Positions 13,010 to 22,396 of a stretch of 64,000 nt of DNA are shown one piece after another; position 1 is the first letter of the stretch, and every line of letters begins with the position of its first letter. The position numbers and the translations under genes were made by a program. The stretch is from positions 17,723 through 81,722 of the forward strand of contig NZ_NHRX01000038.1 in NCBI RefSeq assembly GCF_016653115.1. Reading direction: 5' to 3'. The DNA is from Rhodocyclus purpureus (GTDB lineage: Bacteria; Pseudomonadota; Gammaproteobacteria; Burkholderiales; Rhodocyclaceae). The notes under the pieces are model-generated. The model saw only the letters and a program-made list of their open reading frames with translations, made no database searches and had not been told where the DNA came from.

Positions 13010-13167
13010 GCGACCCCCGGGAAGAATTTGGACGCGCTATCATAACAGAAGCGCTGGCGGCATCAGCCGCAGCGCGGCCGGGAAGCGCTGGCTTTCGGTG
13101 CGGGCGCGGCGGGCGCGCTGGCCGGAAAGTTCGCGAGCGGCGCCGACCACCAGCTTGCTGCCAAAAT

Positions 13168-13196
13168 TCGTCATCAATTTGTAACGGCAGTTTCAT
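13168..13196 (+). promoter_or_regulatory. Pho box: three 11-bp-phased repeats upstream of phoB
   Basis: TCGTCAT, TTGTAAC and GTTTCAT start at 13168, 13179 and 13190, exactly 11 bases apart, separated by CAAT and GGCA. They match the PhoB half-site CTGTCAT at 5, 4 and 5 of 7 positions. This phasing is the known layout of PhoB operators and supports autoregulation of phoBR. The array ends about 39 bases before the phoB start. Confidence 0.65.
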
Positions 13197-13234
13197 AAAG
13201 TGGGCAACAGTGAGTGATTGCCAGGAGCTTCTCC

Positions 13235-13927
13235 ATGCCCGCCAACATCCTCGTCGTCGAAGACGAGCCCGCCATCCAGGAACTGATCGCCGCCAACCTG
13301 CAGCACGGTGGACACCACGTGCTGCGCGCCAGCGACGTCGAGGAAGCGACACGCCTCGTGCGCGAGACGCTTCCCGACCTCGTCCTGCTCGACTGGATGC
13401 TGCCCGGAACGCCGGGAATCCAGTTCGCCCGCCGTCTGCGCGCCGATGAGCGCACGCGCCAGTTGCCGATCATCATGCTCACCGCGCGTGGCGAGGAGCA
13501 GGACAAGGTTTCCGGACTCGATGCCGGTGCCGACGACTATCTGACCAAGCCCTTCTCACCGCGCGAACTGATGGCGCGCATCAACGCCGTCCTGCGTCGG
13601 CGTGCGCCGCAGATGACCGACGAGGCGATCGAAGTCGGCGGCCTGCGCCTCGACCCGGCGACGCATCGTGTTTTCACCGACGGCAAGCCTGCCGACCTCG
13701 GGCCGACCGAGTTCCGCCTGCTGCACTTCTTCATGACCCACGCCGAGCGCGTGCACAGCCGCACGCAACTGCTCGACCAGGTGTGGGGCGACCACGTCTT
13801 CGTCGAGGAGCGCACGGTCGACGTGCATATCCGCCGTCTGCGCAGCGCGCTGGAGGCGAGCGGCCACGACCGCCTGATCCAGACGGTCCGCGGTGCCGGC
13901 TACCGCTTCTCGGCCTTGAGCGAGTAG
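13235..13927 (+). CDS. phoB: Phosphate regulon response regulator PhoB
   Basis: This OmpR-family regulator of 230 residues has a receiver domain with phospho-acceptor Asp53 (LLDWMLPG) and Lys105 (DYLTKPF). A C-terminal winged helix with RTQLLDQVWGDHVFVEERTV binds DNA. GGAG lies 9 bases before the ATG at 13235. It is followed by phoR after 7 bases and preceded by a Pho box. It responds to phosphate limitation through PhoR. Confidence 0.95.
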   Translation: MPANILVVEDEPAIQELIAANLQHGGHHVLRASDVEEATRLVRETLPDLVLLDWMLPGTPGIQFARRLRADERTRQLPIIMLTARGEEQDKVSGLDAGADDYLTKPFSPRELMARINAVLRRRAPQMTDEAIEVGGLRLDPATHRVFTDGKPADLGPTEFRLLHFFMTHAERVHSRTQLLDQVWGDHVFVEERTVDVHIRRLRSALEASGHDRLIQTVRGAGYRFSALSE

Positions 13928-13934
13928 GTTCGCC

Positions 13935-15236
13935 GTGAATCAGGTCTGGGGCTCGCTGGTCTGGGCGGTGCTGCTGGTGTCGCTACTGGCCGGCGCGCCG
14001 CTCGGGTTCTTCTGGGGACGCGAGGCGGCACTGGAGGGGATCATCGGTGGACTCGTCCTGCTGCTCGGCTGGCATCATTTCCAGCTCGGGCGACTGCTCG
14101 ACTGGCTGGCCGGTCCGATGGAGGCACGGGTACCCGAGACCGTCGGGCTGTGGGACGCCGCCTTCGCCGGGCTGCATCGGCGTACCCGCATCCGCGTCGG
14201 CGAGCAGCAGACCCTGAGCGCGGCGCTGGCGAACTTCAGCCGTGCCGCGCAGGCGCTTCCCGACGGCATCATCGTCTTCGACCAGCACCGTCGCATCGAC
14301 TGGATGAATCACTCGGCCATCAAGCATTTCTCGCTCAAGCCTGAAGACCGCGGGCAGGTGATGACACACCTGATCCGGCAGCCGGACTTCATCGCCTACC
14401 TCGACTCGGCCAGGTACGACGACCCGCTCGTCTATCGCAGCGAGCACTCGCCCGGATTGACGCTGCTGCTGAAGGTGATTCCCTACGGTGAAGACCGGAC
14501 GCTGCTGCTCTCGCACGACATCGGCCATCAGGAGCGCCTCGAACGCGTGCGCAGCGACTTCATCGCCAACGTCTCGCACGAGCTGAAGACACCGCTGACT
14601 GTCGTCGCCGGCTTTGCCGAAATGCTCGCCGACGACCCCACCGGCTACAGCGACGAGGAAGTCAGGCGCTACCTGACGCTGATCAACGAACAGTCGCTGC
14701 GCATGCGCCGCCTGATCGAGGACCTGCTGACCCTGTCGGGTCTGGAAACCGACGGCCACAAAGCGGCCGAGGAGCCCGTCGAGGTCGAGCCGCTGTTGCA
14801 GACGATCCTGACCGAGGCACAGGCGCTTTCGGCGGGTCGGCATCAAATCTCGCTGTCGATCGACGCGCCGGCCGTCCTGCGCGGCTGCAGCAACGAATTG
14901 CGCAGCGCCTTCGGCAACCTCGCCAGCAATGCCGTCCGCTACACGCCGGAAGGCGGACGCATAGAACTCACCTGGCAGCGCACTGCCGATGGCGGCGCGC
15001 GTTTCGTCGTCGCCGACACCGGCATCGGCGTTTCGCCGCAGCACCTGCCGCGCCTGACCGAGCGCTTCTACCGCGTCGACCGCAGCCGTTCGCGCGAAAC
15101 CGGCGGCACCGGACTCGGCCTGGCGATCGTCAAGCACGTGCTCACCCACCACCAGGCAACGCTCGAAATCAGCAGCGAACTCGGCAGCGGCAGCCGCTTC
15201 GCAGCCCGCTTCCCCGCGCAGCGGCTGATCGACTGA
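13935..15236 (+). CDS. phoR: Phosphate regulon sensor histidine kinase PhoR
   Basis: A 433-residue membrane kinase with a GTG start. It has two N-terminal hydrophobic segments (about 8-28 and 33-48), a PAS domain (about 100-195), HisKA with phospho-acceptor His215 (ANVSHELKTP) and HATPase_c with DTGIGV and GGTGLGLAIVKH. No large periplasmic sensor domain is present. This fits the PhoR type that reads phosphate through the Pst transporter and PhoU, neither of which is seen here. Confidence 0.95.
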   Translation: MNQVWGSLVWAVLLVSLLAGAPLGFFWGREAALEGIIGGLVLLLGWHHFQLGRLLDWLAGPMEARVPETVGLWDAAFAGLHRRTRIRVGEQQTLSAALANFSRAAQALPDGIIVFDQHRRIDWMNHSAIKHFSLKPEDRGQVMTHLIRQPDFIAYLDSARYDDPLVYRSEHSPGLTLLLKVIPYGEDRTLLLSHDIGHQERLERVRSDFIANVSHELKTPLTVVAGFAEMLADDPTGYSDEEVRRYLTLINEQSLRMRRLIEDLLTLSGLETDGHKAAEEPVEVEPLLQTILTEAQALSAGRHQISLSIDAPAVLRGCSNELRSAFGNLASNAVRYTPEGGRIELTWQRTADGGARFVVADTGIGVSPQHLPRLTERFYRVDRSRSRETGGTGLGLAIVKHVLTHHQATLEISSELGSGSRFAARFPAQRLID

Positions 15237-15247
15237 ACACTTCTCTC

Positions 15248-15359
15248 GTGGGAGCGCCGCAAGGCCCGAACGGCTTGTTCACGATTCGTGGCTGACGCCA
15301 CTCCCACAAGATGACCGACGCCGGGTGCTTCTCTTGTGGGAGGGCCGTGAGGCCCGAAT
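15248..15359. repeat. REP cluster A (three 24-bp REPs)
   Basis: Three copies of one 24-base palindrome lie at 15248-15271 (+), 15284-15307 (-) and 15336-15359 (+). The layout of each is GTGGGA, a 5-bp stem, a 4-base loop, the complementary stem, then GAAT or a close variant. It lies between the phoR stop and the RAYT gene. Opposed neighbours could fold into longer hairpins (BIME-like). Confidence 0.85.
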
Positions 15360-15375
15360 GCATGGGCGTCGGCAG

Positions 15376-15828
15376 TCACAACCAGACCGCGTCCCAGTGC
15401 GGGTAGTCGCCGATCCGGCTGACTATTCCTGCGCGCAAAGGGTTGGCGACGATGTAGCGCGCGCTGGCAGCAAGATCCTCTTCCATGCGCAGCGCGTGGT
15501 CGAAAAAACCATCCTGCCAGCGTTTCATTCCTTTGGCTCCACAAACCTCGTTGATCAGTCTGGCGGCATTGGCCTTGACCGTCCCCACCAACTCGGAGAG
15601 CTCTGCGTCCTCGAGTTGCAACAGCCAGTGCAGGTGATCCGGCATCAGCACATAAGCGAGGGTTTTACAGCGACCGAGGCCGTCGGACTCGCGCAATTGC
15701 GAGATCACGAGGCGGGCGAGCTGGAAATCAACGAACAAGGGCTGACGGCCATGCGTTACCGTCGTCACGAGATAGATGCGACCAGGCTCGGAATGCCTGC
15801 CGCGACGCAAAGATGAAGAGTGGAACAT
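15376..15828 (-). CDS. REP-associated tyrosine transposase (RAYT, Y1_Tnp)
   Basis: RAYTs are single-copy IS200/IS605-related HUH enzymes that mobilise or maintain REP palindromes. This 150-residue protein has the HUH pair in MPDHLHWLLQ and the catalytic tyrosine helix ASARYIVANPLRAGIV. AGGT precedes the ATG at 15828. Seven REPs of one family flank it closely on both sides, as expected of a RAYT with its own substrates. It appears intact. Confidence 0.92.
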   Translation of the reverse strand: MFHSSSLRRGRHSEPGRIYLVTTVTHGRQPLFVDFQLARLVISQLRESDGLGRCKTLAYVLMPDHLHWLLQLEDAELSELVGTVKANAARLINEVCGAKGMKRWQDGFFDHALRMEEDLAASARYIVANPLRAGIVSRIGDYPHWDAVWL

Positions 15829-15868
15829 GATGACCTGAGCGTAAATCGTCAGGCTTGAGAATGCACGG

Positions 15869-16032
15869 GTTCGTGGCTGACGCCACTCCCACCAGATGGC
15901 CGACAGCCGTGTGCTTCTCTTGTGGGAGGGTCGGAAGGCCCGAAGGCTTGTTCACGATTCGTGGCTGACGCCACTGCCACGAGATGCCCGACGCCGCGAG
16001 TTTCTCTCGTGGGAGGGCCGTGAGGCCCGAAT
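15869..16032. repeat. REP cluster B (four 24-bp REPs)
   Basis: Copies at 15869-15892 (-), 15922-15945 (+), 15957-15980 (-) and 16009-16032 (+) alternate in orientation. The last one ends a single base before the stop codon of the HIT gene. Two copies (15336 and 16009) are identical. The reverse copies share the stem GTGGC/GCCAC and the forward ones share GGGCC/GGCCC or a close variant. Confidence 0.85.
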
Positions 16033-16033
16033 G

Positions 16034-16459
16034 TCAGGCGCCGAGCGCCGTGGCCAGGCTGGCGCGCAGGCGCTCGCGGTCGACCGGCGCACGGGCGGCG
16101 CCGGCCCGCTGCCGTGGCGCCCAGATCGCCTCGGGGAAGTTGCAGTCGTCCTGCCAGCGCGGGATCACGTGCCAGTGCAGGTGCGGGACCATGTTGCCGA
16201 AGCTCGCCAGGTTGATCTTGTCGGCACCCGTGCATTCCCGGACCACCTGCTCGACGGCGCAGACGATGCGCATCAGCCGCAGCTGCTCGTCCTCAGGCAA
16301 GTCGCTCATCTCGCGCACGTGGCGCGCGAGGATGACGCGGCAGAAGCCCGGATAGTCGGCGTCGTCGACCGCGATCACGCGGCAGAAATCGTCCTGCCAG
16401 AGCAGGCTCGCGGCTGTCTGCGGCGCACAAAGCGGGCAGTCAGGGACAGTATGTTTCAT
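16034..16459 (-). CDS. HIT family nucleotide hydrolase/transferase
   Basis: A histidine-triad protein of 141 residues with active-site HLHWHVIPR (His93, His95, His97) and an N-terminal CPLC pair. HIT proteins hydrolyse or transfer nucleoside phosphates such as AMP-lysine or dinucleoside polyphosphates; the substrate here is unknown. It lies 9 bases downstream of the large oxidoreductase gene on the same strand and is likely co-transcribed with it. Confidence 0.92.
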   Translation of the reverse strand: MKHTVPDCPLCAPQTAASLLWQDDFCRVIAVDDADYPGFCRVILARHVREMSDLPEDEQLRLMRIVCAVEQVVRECTGADKINLASFGNMVPHLHWHVIPRWQDDCNFPEAIWAPRQRAGAARAPVDRERLRASLATALGA

Positions 16460-16468
16460 GCTGTCCCC

Positions 16469-19400
16469 TTAAAGCAGCACGCGCTCGATGCCGCCGTCCT
16501 TGGCGCTGGCGACGTAGTCGCTCATCCAGTTTTCGCCGAGCAGGCGCTTGGCCATCTCGACGACGATGTAGTCGGCCTTGACGTCGGTGTCGCCCTCGTA
16601 GCGCGACAGGCCCTGCAGGCAGGACGGGCACGAGGTGAGCAGTTTCACCTCGCCGGCGAAGCGCGTTTCGCGGCCCTGCGCGTCGACGTCGCGGCGCAGG
16701 ATCTCGTTGCCGCGGACGATTTCATCCTGCTTGCGGAAGCGCACCTGCGTCGACACGTCGGGGCGGGTCACGGCGAGCGTCCCCGATTCGCCACAGCAGC
16801 GGTCGGAGAGGTCGACGCGCTGGCCGAGCAGCTGATTCGCCGCCTTGACGCCGGAGATCGTCTTCATCGGCGTATGGCAGGGGTCGTGGTAGAGGTAGCG
16901 CGTTCCCGTGGTGCCTTCGAGGCGCACGCCCTTTTCGAGCAGGTATTCGTGGATGTCGAGCAGGCGGCAGCCCGGGAAGATGCGGTCGAACTCGTACTTG
17001 GCGAGCTGGTCGATGCAGGTGCCGCAGGAGACGATCACCGTCTTGATGTCGAGGTAGTTGAGCGTGTTGGCGACGCGGTGGAAGAGCACGCGGTTGTCGG
17101 TGACGATCTTCTGCGCTGCGTCGGCGTTGCCCGAAGCGTTCTGCGGGTAGCCGCAGCACAGGTAGCCGGGCGGGAGCACCGTCGTCGCGCCGACATGGTA
17201 AAGCATCGCCTGCGTCGCCAGTCCGACCTGCGAGAACAGCCGCTCCGAGCCGCAACCGGGGAAGTAGAAGACGGCATCGCTGTCCTCGCCGTTCTTCTTC
17301 GGGTCGTGGATGATCGGGACGATCGTGTTGTCCTCGATCTCGAGCAGCGCGCGCGACATGCGCTTGGGCAGCCCGCCGGGCATCGGCTTGTTGATGAAGT
17401 GGATCACCTGTTCCTTGATCTTCGGTGCTCCGAGCGTCGCCGGCGGGTGCTCGACCTGGCGCTGGATCAGCCCGAGCGACTTGGCCGTGCGGTGCGCGAG
17501 GCGCTGCGCCTGGTAGCCCCACTCGATCATTCCCTTGCGCGCGGCCTTGATCCGCGCCGGGTCCTTCATGGTCAGGAAGGCCATCGCCGCTGCCGAGGCC
17601 GGACGGAACTTCTTCTTGCCTTCGACGCGCAGGAAGTTGCGCATCGCCACCGAGACGTTGCCGAAGTCGATATCGACCGGGCAGGGGGTGACGCACTTGT
17701 GGCAGACCGTGCAGTGGTCGGCGACGTCGTTGAACTCGTCGAAGTGCTTGAGCGAGATGCCGCGCCGCGTCTGCTCCTCGTAGAGGAAAGCCTCGATCAA
17801 GAGCGAGGTGGCGAGGATCTTGTTGCGCGGGCTGTAGAGCAGGTTGGCGCGCGGCACGTGCGTCGAGCACACCGGCTTGCACTTGCCGCAACGCAGGCAG
17901 TCCTTGATCGACGCGGAAATTCCGCCGATCTCGGACTGCTCCATGATCAGGCTCTCGGCGCCGAGCAGCGAGAACGAGGGCGTGTAGGCCTTGCTGAGGT
18001 CGCCGCCGGGAAGCAGCTTGCCCTTGTTGAAATGGCCCTTCGGGTCGATCCGTGCCTTGTAGTCGCGGAAGGGCTGCATCTCGGCGTCGGTGAGGAATTC
18101 GAGCTTGGTGATGCCGATCCCGTGCTCGCCCGAGATCACGCCGCCGAGCGAGCGCGCCAGTGCCATGATGCGTTCGACCGCGCGGTTGGCGGTCTGCAGC
18201 ATCTCGTAGTTGTCCGAATTGACCGGGATGTTGGTATGCACGTTGCCGTCACCGGCGTGCATGTGCAGCGCGACGAAGACGCGGCCGCGCAGCACCTCGC
18301 GGTGGATCGCCTCGATGCGGTCGACGATCGGTACGTAGAAGTTGCCGTCGAAGACCGTTTCCAGGTCGGGCTTCAGTTCGCCCTTCCACGACACGCGCAC
18401 CGAGTAGTCCTGCAGGCGGTGGAAGAGACGCGGGTCGGCGGCGCGGTTGGAGAGCGGGCCGGCTGCGATGCCGTACTCGGCGAACTGCGCTTCGGCCTCG
18501 GCCAGCGGCAGGTCGAGGTTGTCGAGCAGCCACTGCCAGCGCCGGCGCACGTTGGCGACGATGTCGAGCCCGCTCTGGCGGCGATCGCCGATCATCACTT
18601 CCTTGTCGAGCGCGGCGTCGCCACGGTGCAGCGGCAGGTCGCCGGCGAGGAACTCGGCGAGCGCGTCGCACAGCGCCAGCTTGTTCCTGATCGACAGCTC
18701 GATGTTGATGCGCTCTATGCCGTCGCAGTAGTCACCCATGCGCGGCAGCGGGATGACCACGTCCTCGTTGACCTTGAACGCGTTGGTGTGGCGCGAGATC
18801 GCCGCGGTGCGCGAGCGGTCGAGCCAGAACTTCTTGCGCAGCTCGGGAGCGACAGCGATGAAGCCTTCGGCGCTGCGCGCGTGGCACATGCGCACCACGG
18901 CCTCGGCCGCAGCCGCGACCGCGTCCTCGTCGTGGCCGACGATGTCGCCGACCAGCACCATCTTCGGCCGGCCGTGGCGCGTCGTCTTGGTCGCGTAGCC
19001 GACCGCCTTGACGTAGCGTTCGTCGAGGTGTTCGAGGCCGGCCAGCAGCACGCCGGCCGCGTGGCCTGCGCCGCCCGGCTTGAAGTAGTCGGTGATCTCG
19101 ACGATCGCCGGCACCGCCTCGCGCACCTGGCCGAAGAATTCGAGGCAGACGGTGCGCGTGTGCGGCGGCATCTTGTGCAGCACCCAGCGCGCGGCGACGA
19201 TCAGCCCGTCGCAGCCTTCCTTCTGCACGCCGGGGATGCCGGCGAGGAACTTGTCGGTGACGTCCTTGCCGAGTCCGACCTTGCGGAAGGTCGTGCCGGG
19301 AACGTCGATCCGTTCCTCGTCGAGCAACTGGTAGGTTCCCGGGCTGTAGCGGCGCAGGCGGAACGACACCGTTTCCTGTTCGTGGATCTTGCCCAAGTTG

Positions 19401-20344
19401 TGGTTGAGGCGTTCGATCTCCAGCCAGTCGCCGTCCGGCGTGACCATCTTCCACCAAGCCAGGTTGTCGAGCGCGGTTCCCCAGAGCACGGCCTTCTTGC
19501 CACCGGCGTTCATCGCCACGTTGCCGCCGACGCAGGACGAGTCGGCCGAGGTCGGGTCGACCGCGAAGACGAGTCCCTTCGCCTCGGCCGCTTCGGCGAC
19601 GCGCCGTGTGACGACGCCGGAACCGGTGCGGATCGTCGCCACGCGCCGGTCGACCCCGGGTAGTTCGCTTTCCTCGACCGGTCCGATGTCGATCAGCTTT
19701 TCCGTGTTGATCACGGCCGACATCGCCGTCAGCGGCACGGCGCCGCCGGTGTAGCCGGTGCCGCCGCTACGCGGGATGATTGTCAGCCCGAGTTCGATGC
19801 AGCCCTTCACCAGCGGCGCGATTTCCTCCTCGGTGTCGGGGGTGAGCACGACGAAGGGGTATTCGACGCGCCAGTCGGTAGCGTCGGTGACGTGGGCGAC
19901 GCGGGCCAGTCCGTCGAAGGCGATGTTGTCGCGGTTGGTGTGCCGCGCCAGCAGCTTGAGCGCGCGTGCGCGCAACTGCGCGGTCTGCTCGAAGTGGCGG
20001 GCGAAGGCGTCGACCGCCTGATGCCCCGCCGAGACCAGGCGGGCAACCGAGGCGTTGCCGTCGCGCCGCTTGTCGACCTCGGTCAGCCGGTGGCGCAGCG
20101 CGCCGATCAGCGCCTCGCGCCGCTGCGGGCTGGCGAGCAGGTCGTCCTCGAGGTAGGGGTTGCGCTGGACGACCCAGATGTCGCCGAGCACCTCGTAGAG
20201 CATCCGCGCCGAGCGACCGGTGACGCGTTGCGTACGCAGTTGGTCGAGCAGCGCCCAGTTGTCTTCGCCGAGCAGGCGGATGGCGATCTCGCGGTCGGAG
20301 AACGAGGTGTAGTTGTAGGGGATTTCGCGCAGGCGAGCGGACAT
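16469..20344 (-). CDS. DUF3683-type FAD-linked oxidase / Fe-S oxidoreductase fusion
   Basis: A single 1291-residue protein. Domains in order are an N-terminal DUF3683-like region (about 1-140), an FAD_binding_4 domain (from about 160; [16 protein letters not shown]), the FAD-oxidase C-terminal domain with [15 protein letters not shown], and two 4Fe-4S motifs ([11 protein letters not shown] near 815 and [12 protein letters not shown] near 876). Two CCG heterodisulfide-reductase-like motifs follow (CCGYPQN near 1060 and CCGESG near 1180). The layout resembles D-lactate or glycolate dehydrogenase subunits GlcD and GlcF joined together. It probably oxidises a 2-hydroxy acid and passes electrons to quinone; the substrate is not determined. 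The ATG at 20344 was chosen, since 76 upstream in-frame residues look non-coding. Confidence 0.9.
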   Translation of the reverse strand: MSARLREIPYNYTSFSDREIAIRLLGEDNWALLDQLRTQRVTGRSARMLYEVLGDIWVVQRNPYLEDDLLASPQRREALIGALRHRLTEVDKRRDGNASVARLVSAGHQAVDAFARHFEQTAQLRARALKLLARHTNRDNIAFDGLARVAHVTDATDWRVEYPFVVLTPDTEEEIAPLVKGCIELGLTIIPRSGGTGYTGGAVPLTAMSAVINTEKLIDIGPVEESELPGVDRRVATIRTGSGVVTRRVAEAAEAKGLVFAVDPTSADSSCVGGNVAMNAGGKKAVLWGTALDNLAWWKMVTPDGDWLEIERLNHNLGKIHEQETVSFRLRRYSPGTYQLLDEERIDVPGTTFRKVGLGKDVTDKFLAGIPGVQKEGCDGLIVAARWVLHKMPPHTRTVCLEFFGQVREAVPAIVEITDYFKPGGAGHAAGVLLAGLEHLDERYVKAVGYATKTTRHGRPKMVLVGDIVGHDEDAVAAAAEAVVRMCHARSAEGFIAVAPELRKKFWLDRSRTAAISRHTNAFKVNEDVVIPLPRMGDYCDGIERINIELSIRNKLALCDALAEFLAGDLPLHRGDAALDKEVMIGDRRQSGLDIVANVRRRWQWLLDNLDLPLAEAEAQFAEYGIAAGPLSNRAADPRLFHRLQDYSVRVSWKGELKPDLETVFDGNFYVPIVDRIEAIHREVLRGRVFVALHMHAGDGNVHTNIPVNSDNYEMLQTANRAVERIMALARSLGGVISGEHGIGITKLEFLTDAEMQPFRDYKARIDPKGHFNKGKLLPGGDLSKAYTPSFSLLGAESLIMEQSEIGGISASIKDCLRCGKCKPVCSTHVPRANLLYSPRNKILATSLLIEAFLYEEQTRRGISLKHFDEFNDVADHCTVCHKCVTPCPVDIDFGNVSVAMRNFLRVEGKKKFRPASAAAMAFLTMKDPARIKAARKGMIEWGYQAQRLAHRTAKSLGLIQRQVEHPPATLGAPKIKEQVIHFINKPMPGGLPKRMSRALLEIEDNTIVPIIHDPKKNGEDSDAVFYFPGCGSERLFSQVGLATQAMLYHVGATTVLPPGYLCCGYPQNASGNADAAQKIVTDNRVLFHRVANTLNYLDIKTVIVSCGTCIDQLAKYEFDRIFPGCRLLDIHEYLLEKGVRLEGTTGTRYLYHDPCHTPMKTISGVKAANQLLGQRVDLSDRCCGESGTLAVTRPDVSTQVRFRKQDEIVRGNEILRRDVDAQGRETRFAGEVKLLTSCPSCLQGLSRYEGDTDVKADYIVVEMAKRLLGENWMSDYVASAKDGGIERVLL

Positions 20345-20570
20345 GGTGGATCCGGGATGCACTAAAGGCAGGATTCTAGCGTAGAAAGGACACCCTCGCG
20401 GGGCAGCGCACGCCCGTGATGACGCGGTCGTCATGTCGTACGCGTTCCCGGGGCGGCGCTCGGCGGGCGGCGGCGACCATCGCTGTCGCCGCAATCGCGA
20501 CTCAGACCCGAAAATCCCCTCCCGGTTCCGGGTGCTAGAATCCTCCTTTGCCGACCGAAAGAAGCTTGCC

Positions 20571-22082
20571 ATGCACCCGGATTATCTGCAGAAGATCCTC
20601 AACGCCCACGTGTACGACGTCGCCGTCGAGACGCCGCTCGACCCGGCGCCGACGCTCTCGGCGCGCATCGGCAACCGCATCCTGTTGAAGCGCGAGGACA
20701 TGCAGCCGGTGTTCTCGTTCAAGCTGCGTGGTGCCTACAACAAGATCGCCAAACTCTCGCCCGAGAAGCTGAAGCGCGGTGTCATCTGCGCCTCGGCCGG
20801 CAACCACGCGCAGGGGGTGGCGCTGTCGGCGGCGAAGATCGGTTGCCGCGCGGTGATCGTGATGCCGACGACGACGCCGCAGATCAAGGTGCAGGCGGTC
20901 GCCGCGCGCGGCGGCGAGGTGGTGCTCGCCGGCGACTCCTACGACGAGGCCTACGCGCACTCGCTGCTGCTGGAGAAGGAGCAGAAGCTGACCTTCGTCC
21001 ATCCCTTCGACGATCCGGACGTGATCGCCGGGCAGGGGACGATCGGCATGGAAATCCTGCACCAGCACCCGAAGCCGATCCACGCGGTGTTCGTCGCCAT
21101 CGGCGGCGGCGGGCTGGCGGCCGGGGTCGGTGCCTACATCAAGCGCGTCCGTCCCGAGGTCAAGGTGATCGGCGTCGAGACCTTCGACGCTGACGCGATG
21201 GACCGCTCGCTGAAGGCCGGCCACCGCGTCCGCCTCGACACGGTCGGCCTCTTTGCCGACGGCACCGCGGTCAAGTACGTCGGCGAGGAAACCTTCCGCG
21301 TCTGCAGGGAAGTCGTCGATGAGGTGATCCTCGTCGATACCGACGCCATCTGCGCGGCGATCAAGGATGTCTTCGAGGACACGCGCTCGATCCTCGAGCC
21401 CTCGGGCGCGCTGGCCATCGCCGGTGCCAAGGAATACGCGCGCCAGCACAAGCTGAAGGACAAGACGCTCGTCGCCGTCGCTTCCGGTGCCAACACCAAC
21501 TTCGACCGCCTGCGCTTCGTCGCCGAGCGCGCCGAAATCGGCGAACGGCGCGAGGCGGTGCTTGCGGTGACGCTGCCCGAGAAGCCTGGTGCCTACAAGA
21601 AGTTCGTCTCGCTGATCGGCTCGCGCAGCATCACCGAGTTCAACTACCGTTACAACGACCAGCGGGAAGCGCACGTCTATGTCGGCGTCCAGGTCGCCTC
21701 GCGCGCCGAGTCGCTGAAGCTGGTCGAGCAGTTGAGGAAGCACGGTTACGCGACGCTCGACCTGACCGACGACGAGATGGCCAAGCTGCACATCCGCCAC
21801 ATGGTCGGCGGCCACGCGCCGCAGATCGACAACGAGCTCGTCTATCGTTTCGAGTTTCCCGAGCGCCCCGGCGCGCTGATGAACTTCCTCAACCACATGA
21901 GTGCCGGCTGGAACATCAGCCTCTTCCACTACCGCAACCACGGTGCCGACTACGGCCGCGTCCTCGTCGGCATGCAGGTGCCGCCTGACGAGATGGGCAA
22001 GTTCGAGGAATTCCTCGAAAGCCTCGGCTACGCGCACTGGAACGAGACCGCCAATCCGGCTTACCGGCTATTTCTCGGCTAG
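20571..22082 (+). CDS. ilvA: Threonine deaminase (L-threonine ammonia-lyase), biosynthetic
   Basis: Converts threonine to 2-oxobutyrate, the first step of isoleucine synthesis. The 503-residue enzyme binds PLP at Lys51 ([10 protein letters not shown]) and has the glycine loop SAGNHAQG. Two C-terminal ACT-like regulatory domains (about 330-405 and 425-500) indicate the isoleucine-inhibited biosynthetic form. The ATG at 20571 gives the usual N-terminus. It is divergent from the oxidoreductase gene. Confidence 0.96.
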   Translation: MHPDYLQKILNAHVYDVAVETPLDPAPTLSARIGNRILLKREDMQPVFSFKLRGAYNKIAKLSPEKLKRGVICASAGNHAQGVALSAAKIGCRAVIVMPTTTPQIKVQAVAARGGEVVLAGDSYDEAYAHSLLLEKEQKLTFVHPFDDPDVIAGQGTIGMEILHQHPKPIHAVFVAIGGGGLAAGVGAYIKRVRPEVKVIGVETFDADAMDRSLKAGHRVRLDTVGLFADGTAVKYVGEETFRVCREVVDEVILVDTDAICAAIKDVFEDTRSILEPSGALAIAGAKEYARQHKLKDKTLVAVASGANTNFDRLRFVAERAEIGERREAVLAVTLPEKPGAYKKFVSLIGSRSITEFNYRYNDQREAHVYVGVQVASRAESLKLVEQLRKHGYATLDLTDDEMAKLHIRHMVGGHAPQIDNELVYRFEFPERPGALMNFLNHMSAGWNISLFHYRNHGADYGRVLVGMQVPPDEMGKFEEFLESLGYAHWNETANPAYRLFLG

Positions 22083-22148
22083 TCTTGGCAGCGATCATGC
22101 TCCGTTCCGCTGCTCCATGCCATGAAACGCCAGCATTCGCCTTGATTC

Positions 22149-22276
22149 CGTCATTGCGAGGCGTGCAGCGCCGTGGCAATCCAGTTCGTGCTTCCATTTT
22201 CGCCCCGTCACCCGATGTCCGCGGGCACACCAGCCCTACGCGCTGGATCGCCACGCCCCGCGGGCTCGCGATGACC
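22149..22276. repeat. Dispersed inverted-repeat element, copy 1
   Basis: The left arm CGTCATTGCGAGGCGTGCAG onward (22149-22184) ends GGCAATCCAG. The right arm (22243-22276) begins CTGGATCGCCACGCC and ends in CTCGCGATGACC, so the arms face each other as imperfect complements. A second copy is at 54977-55072. Elements beginning CGTCATTGCGAG and ending GGCAATCCAG are dispersed in many proteobacterial genomes. This is the main content of the 314-base gap between ilvA and the next gene. Confidence 0.75.
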
Positions 22277-22396
22277 GGCTGCTGCTCAGGGACAGCGTCT
22301 TTGCGCAATCCCTTCGCCGTTTCACGCTGACTCTTCTTGCCTTTCACTGGCGCGTGGCTCAGGGCCGCGCCGCTTGACCCTTTTCAGGATGCTCCG

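Noticed and set aside
15896..19663. A 1255-codon plus-strand open frame opposite the FAD/Fe-S oxidoreductase
   Set aside because: Antisense shadow. The minus strand carries clear FAD, 4Fe-4S and CCG motifs; the plus frame begins in REPs and has no recognisable domain.
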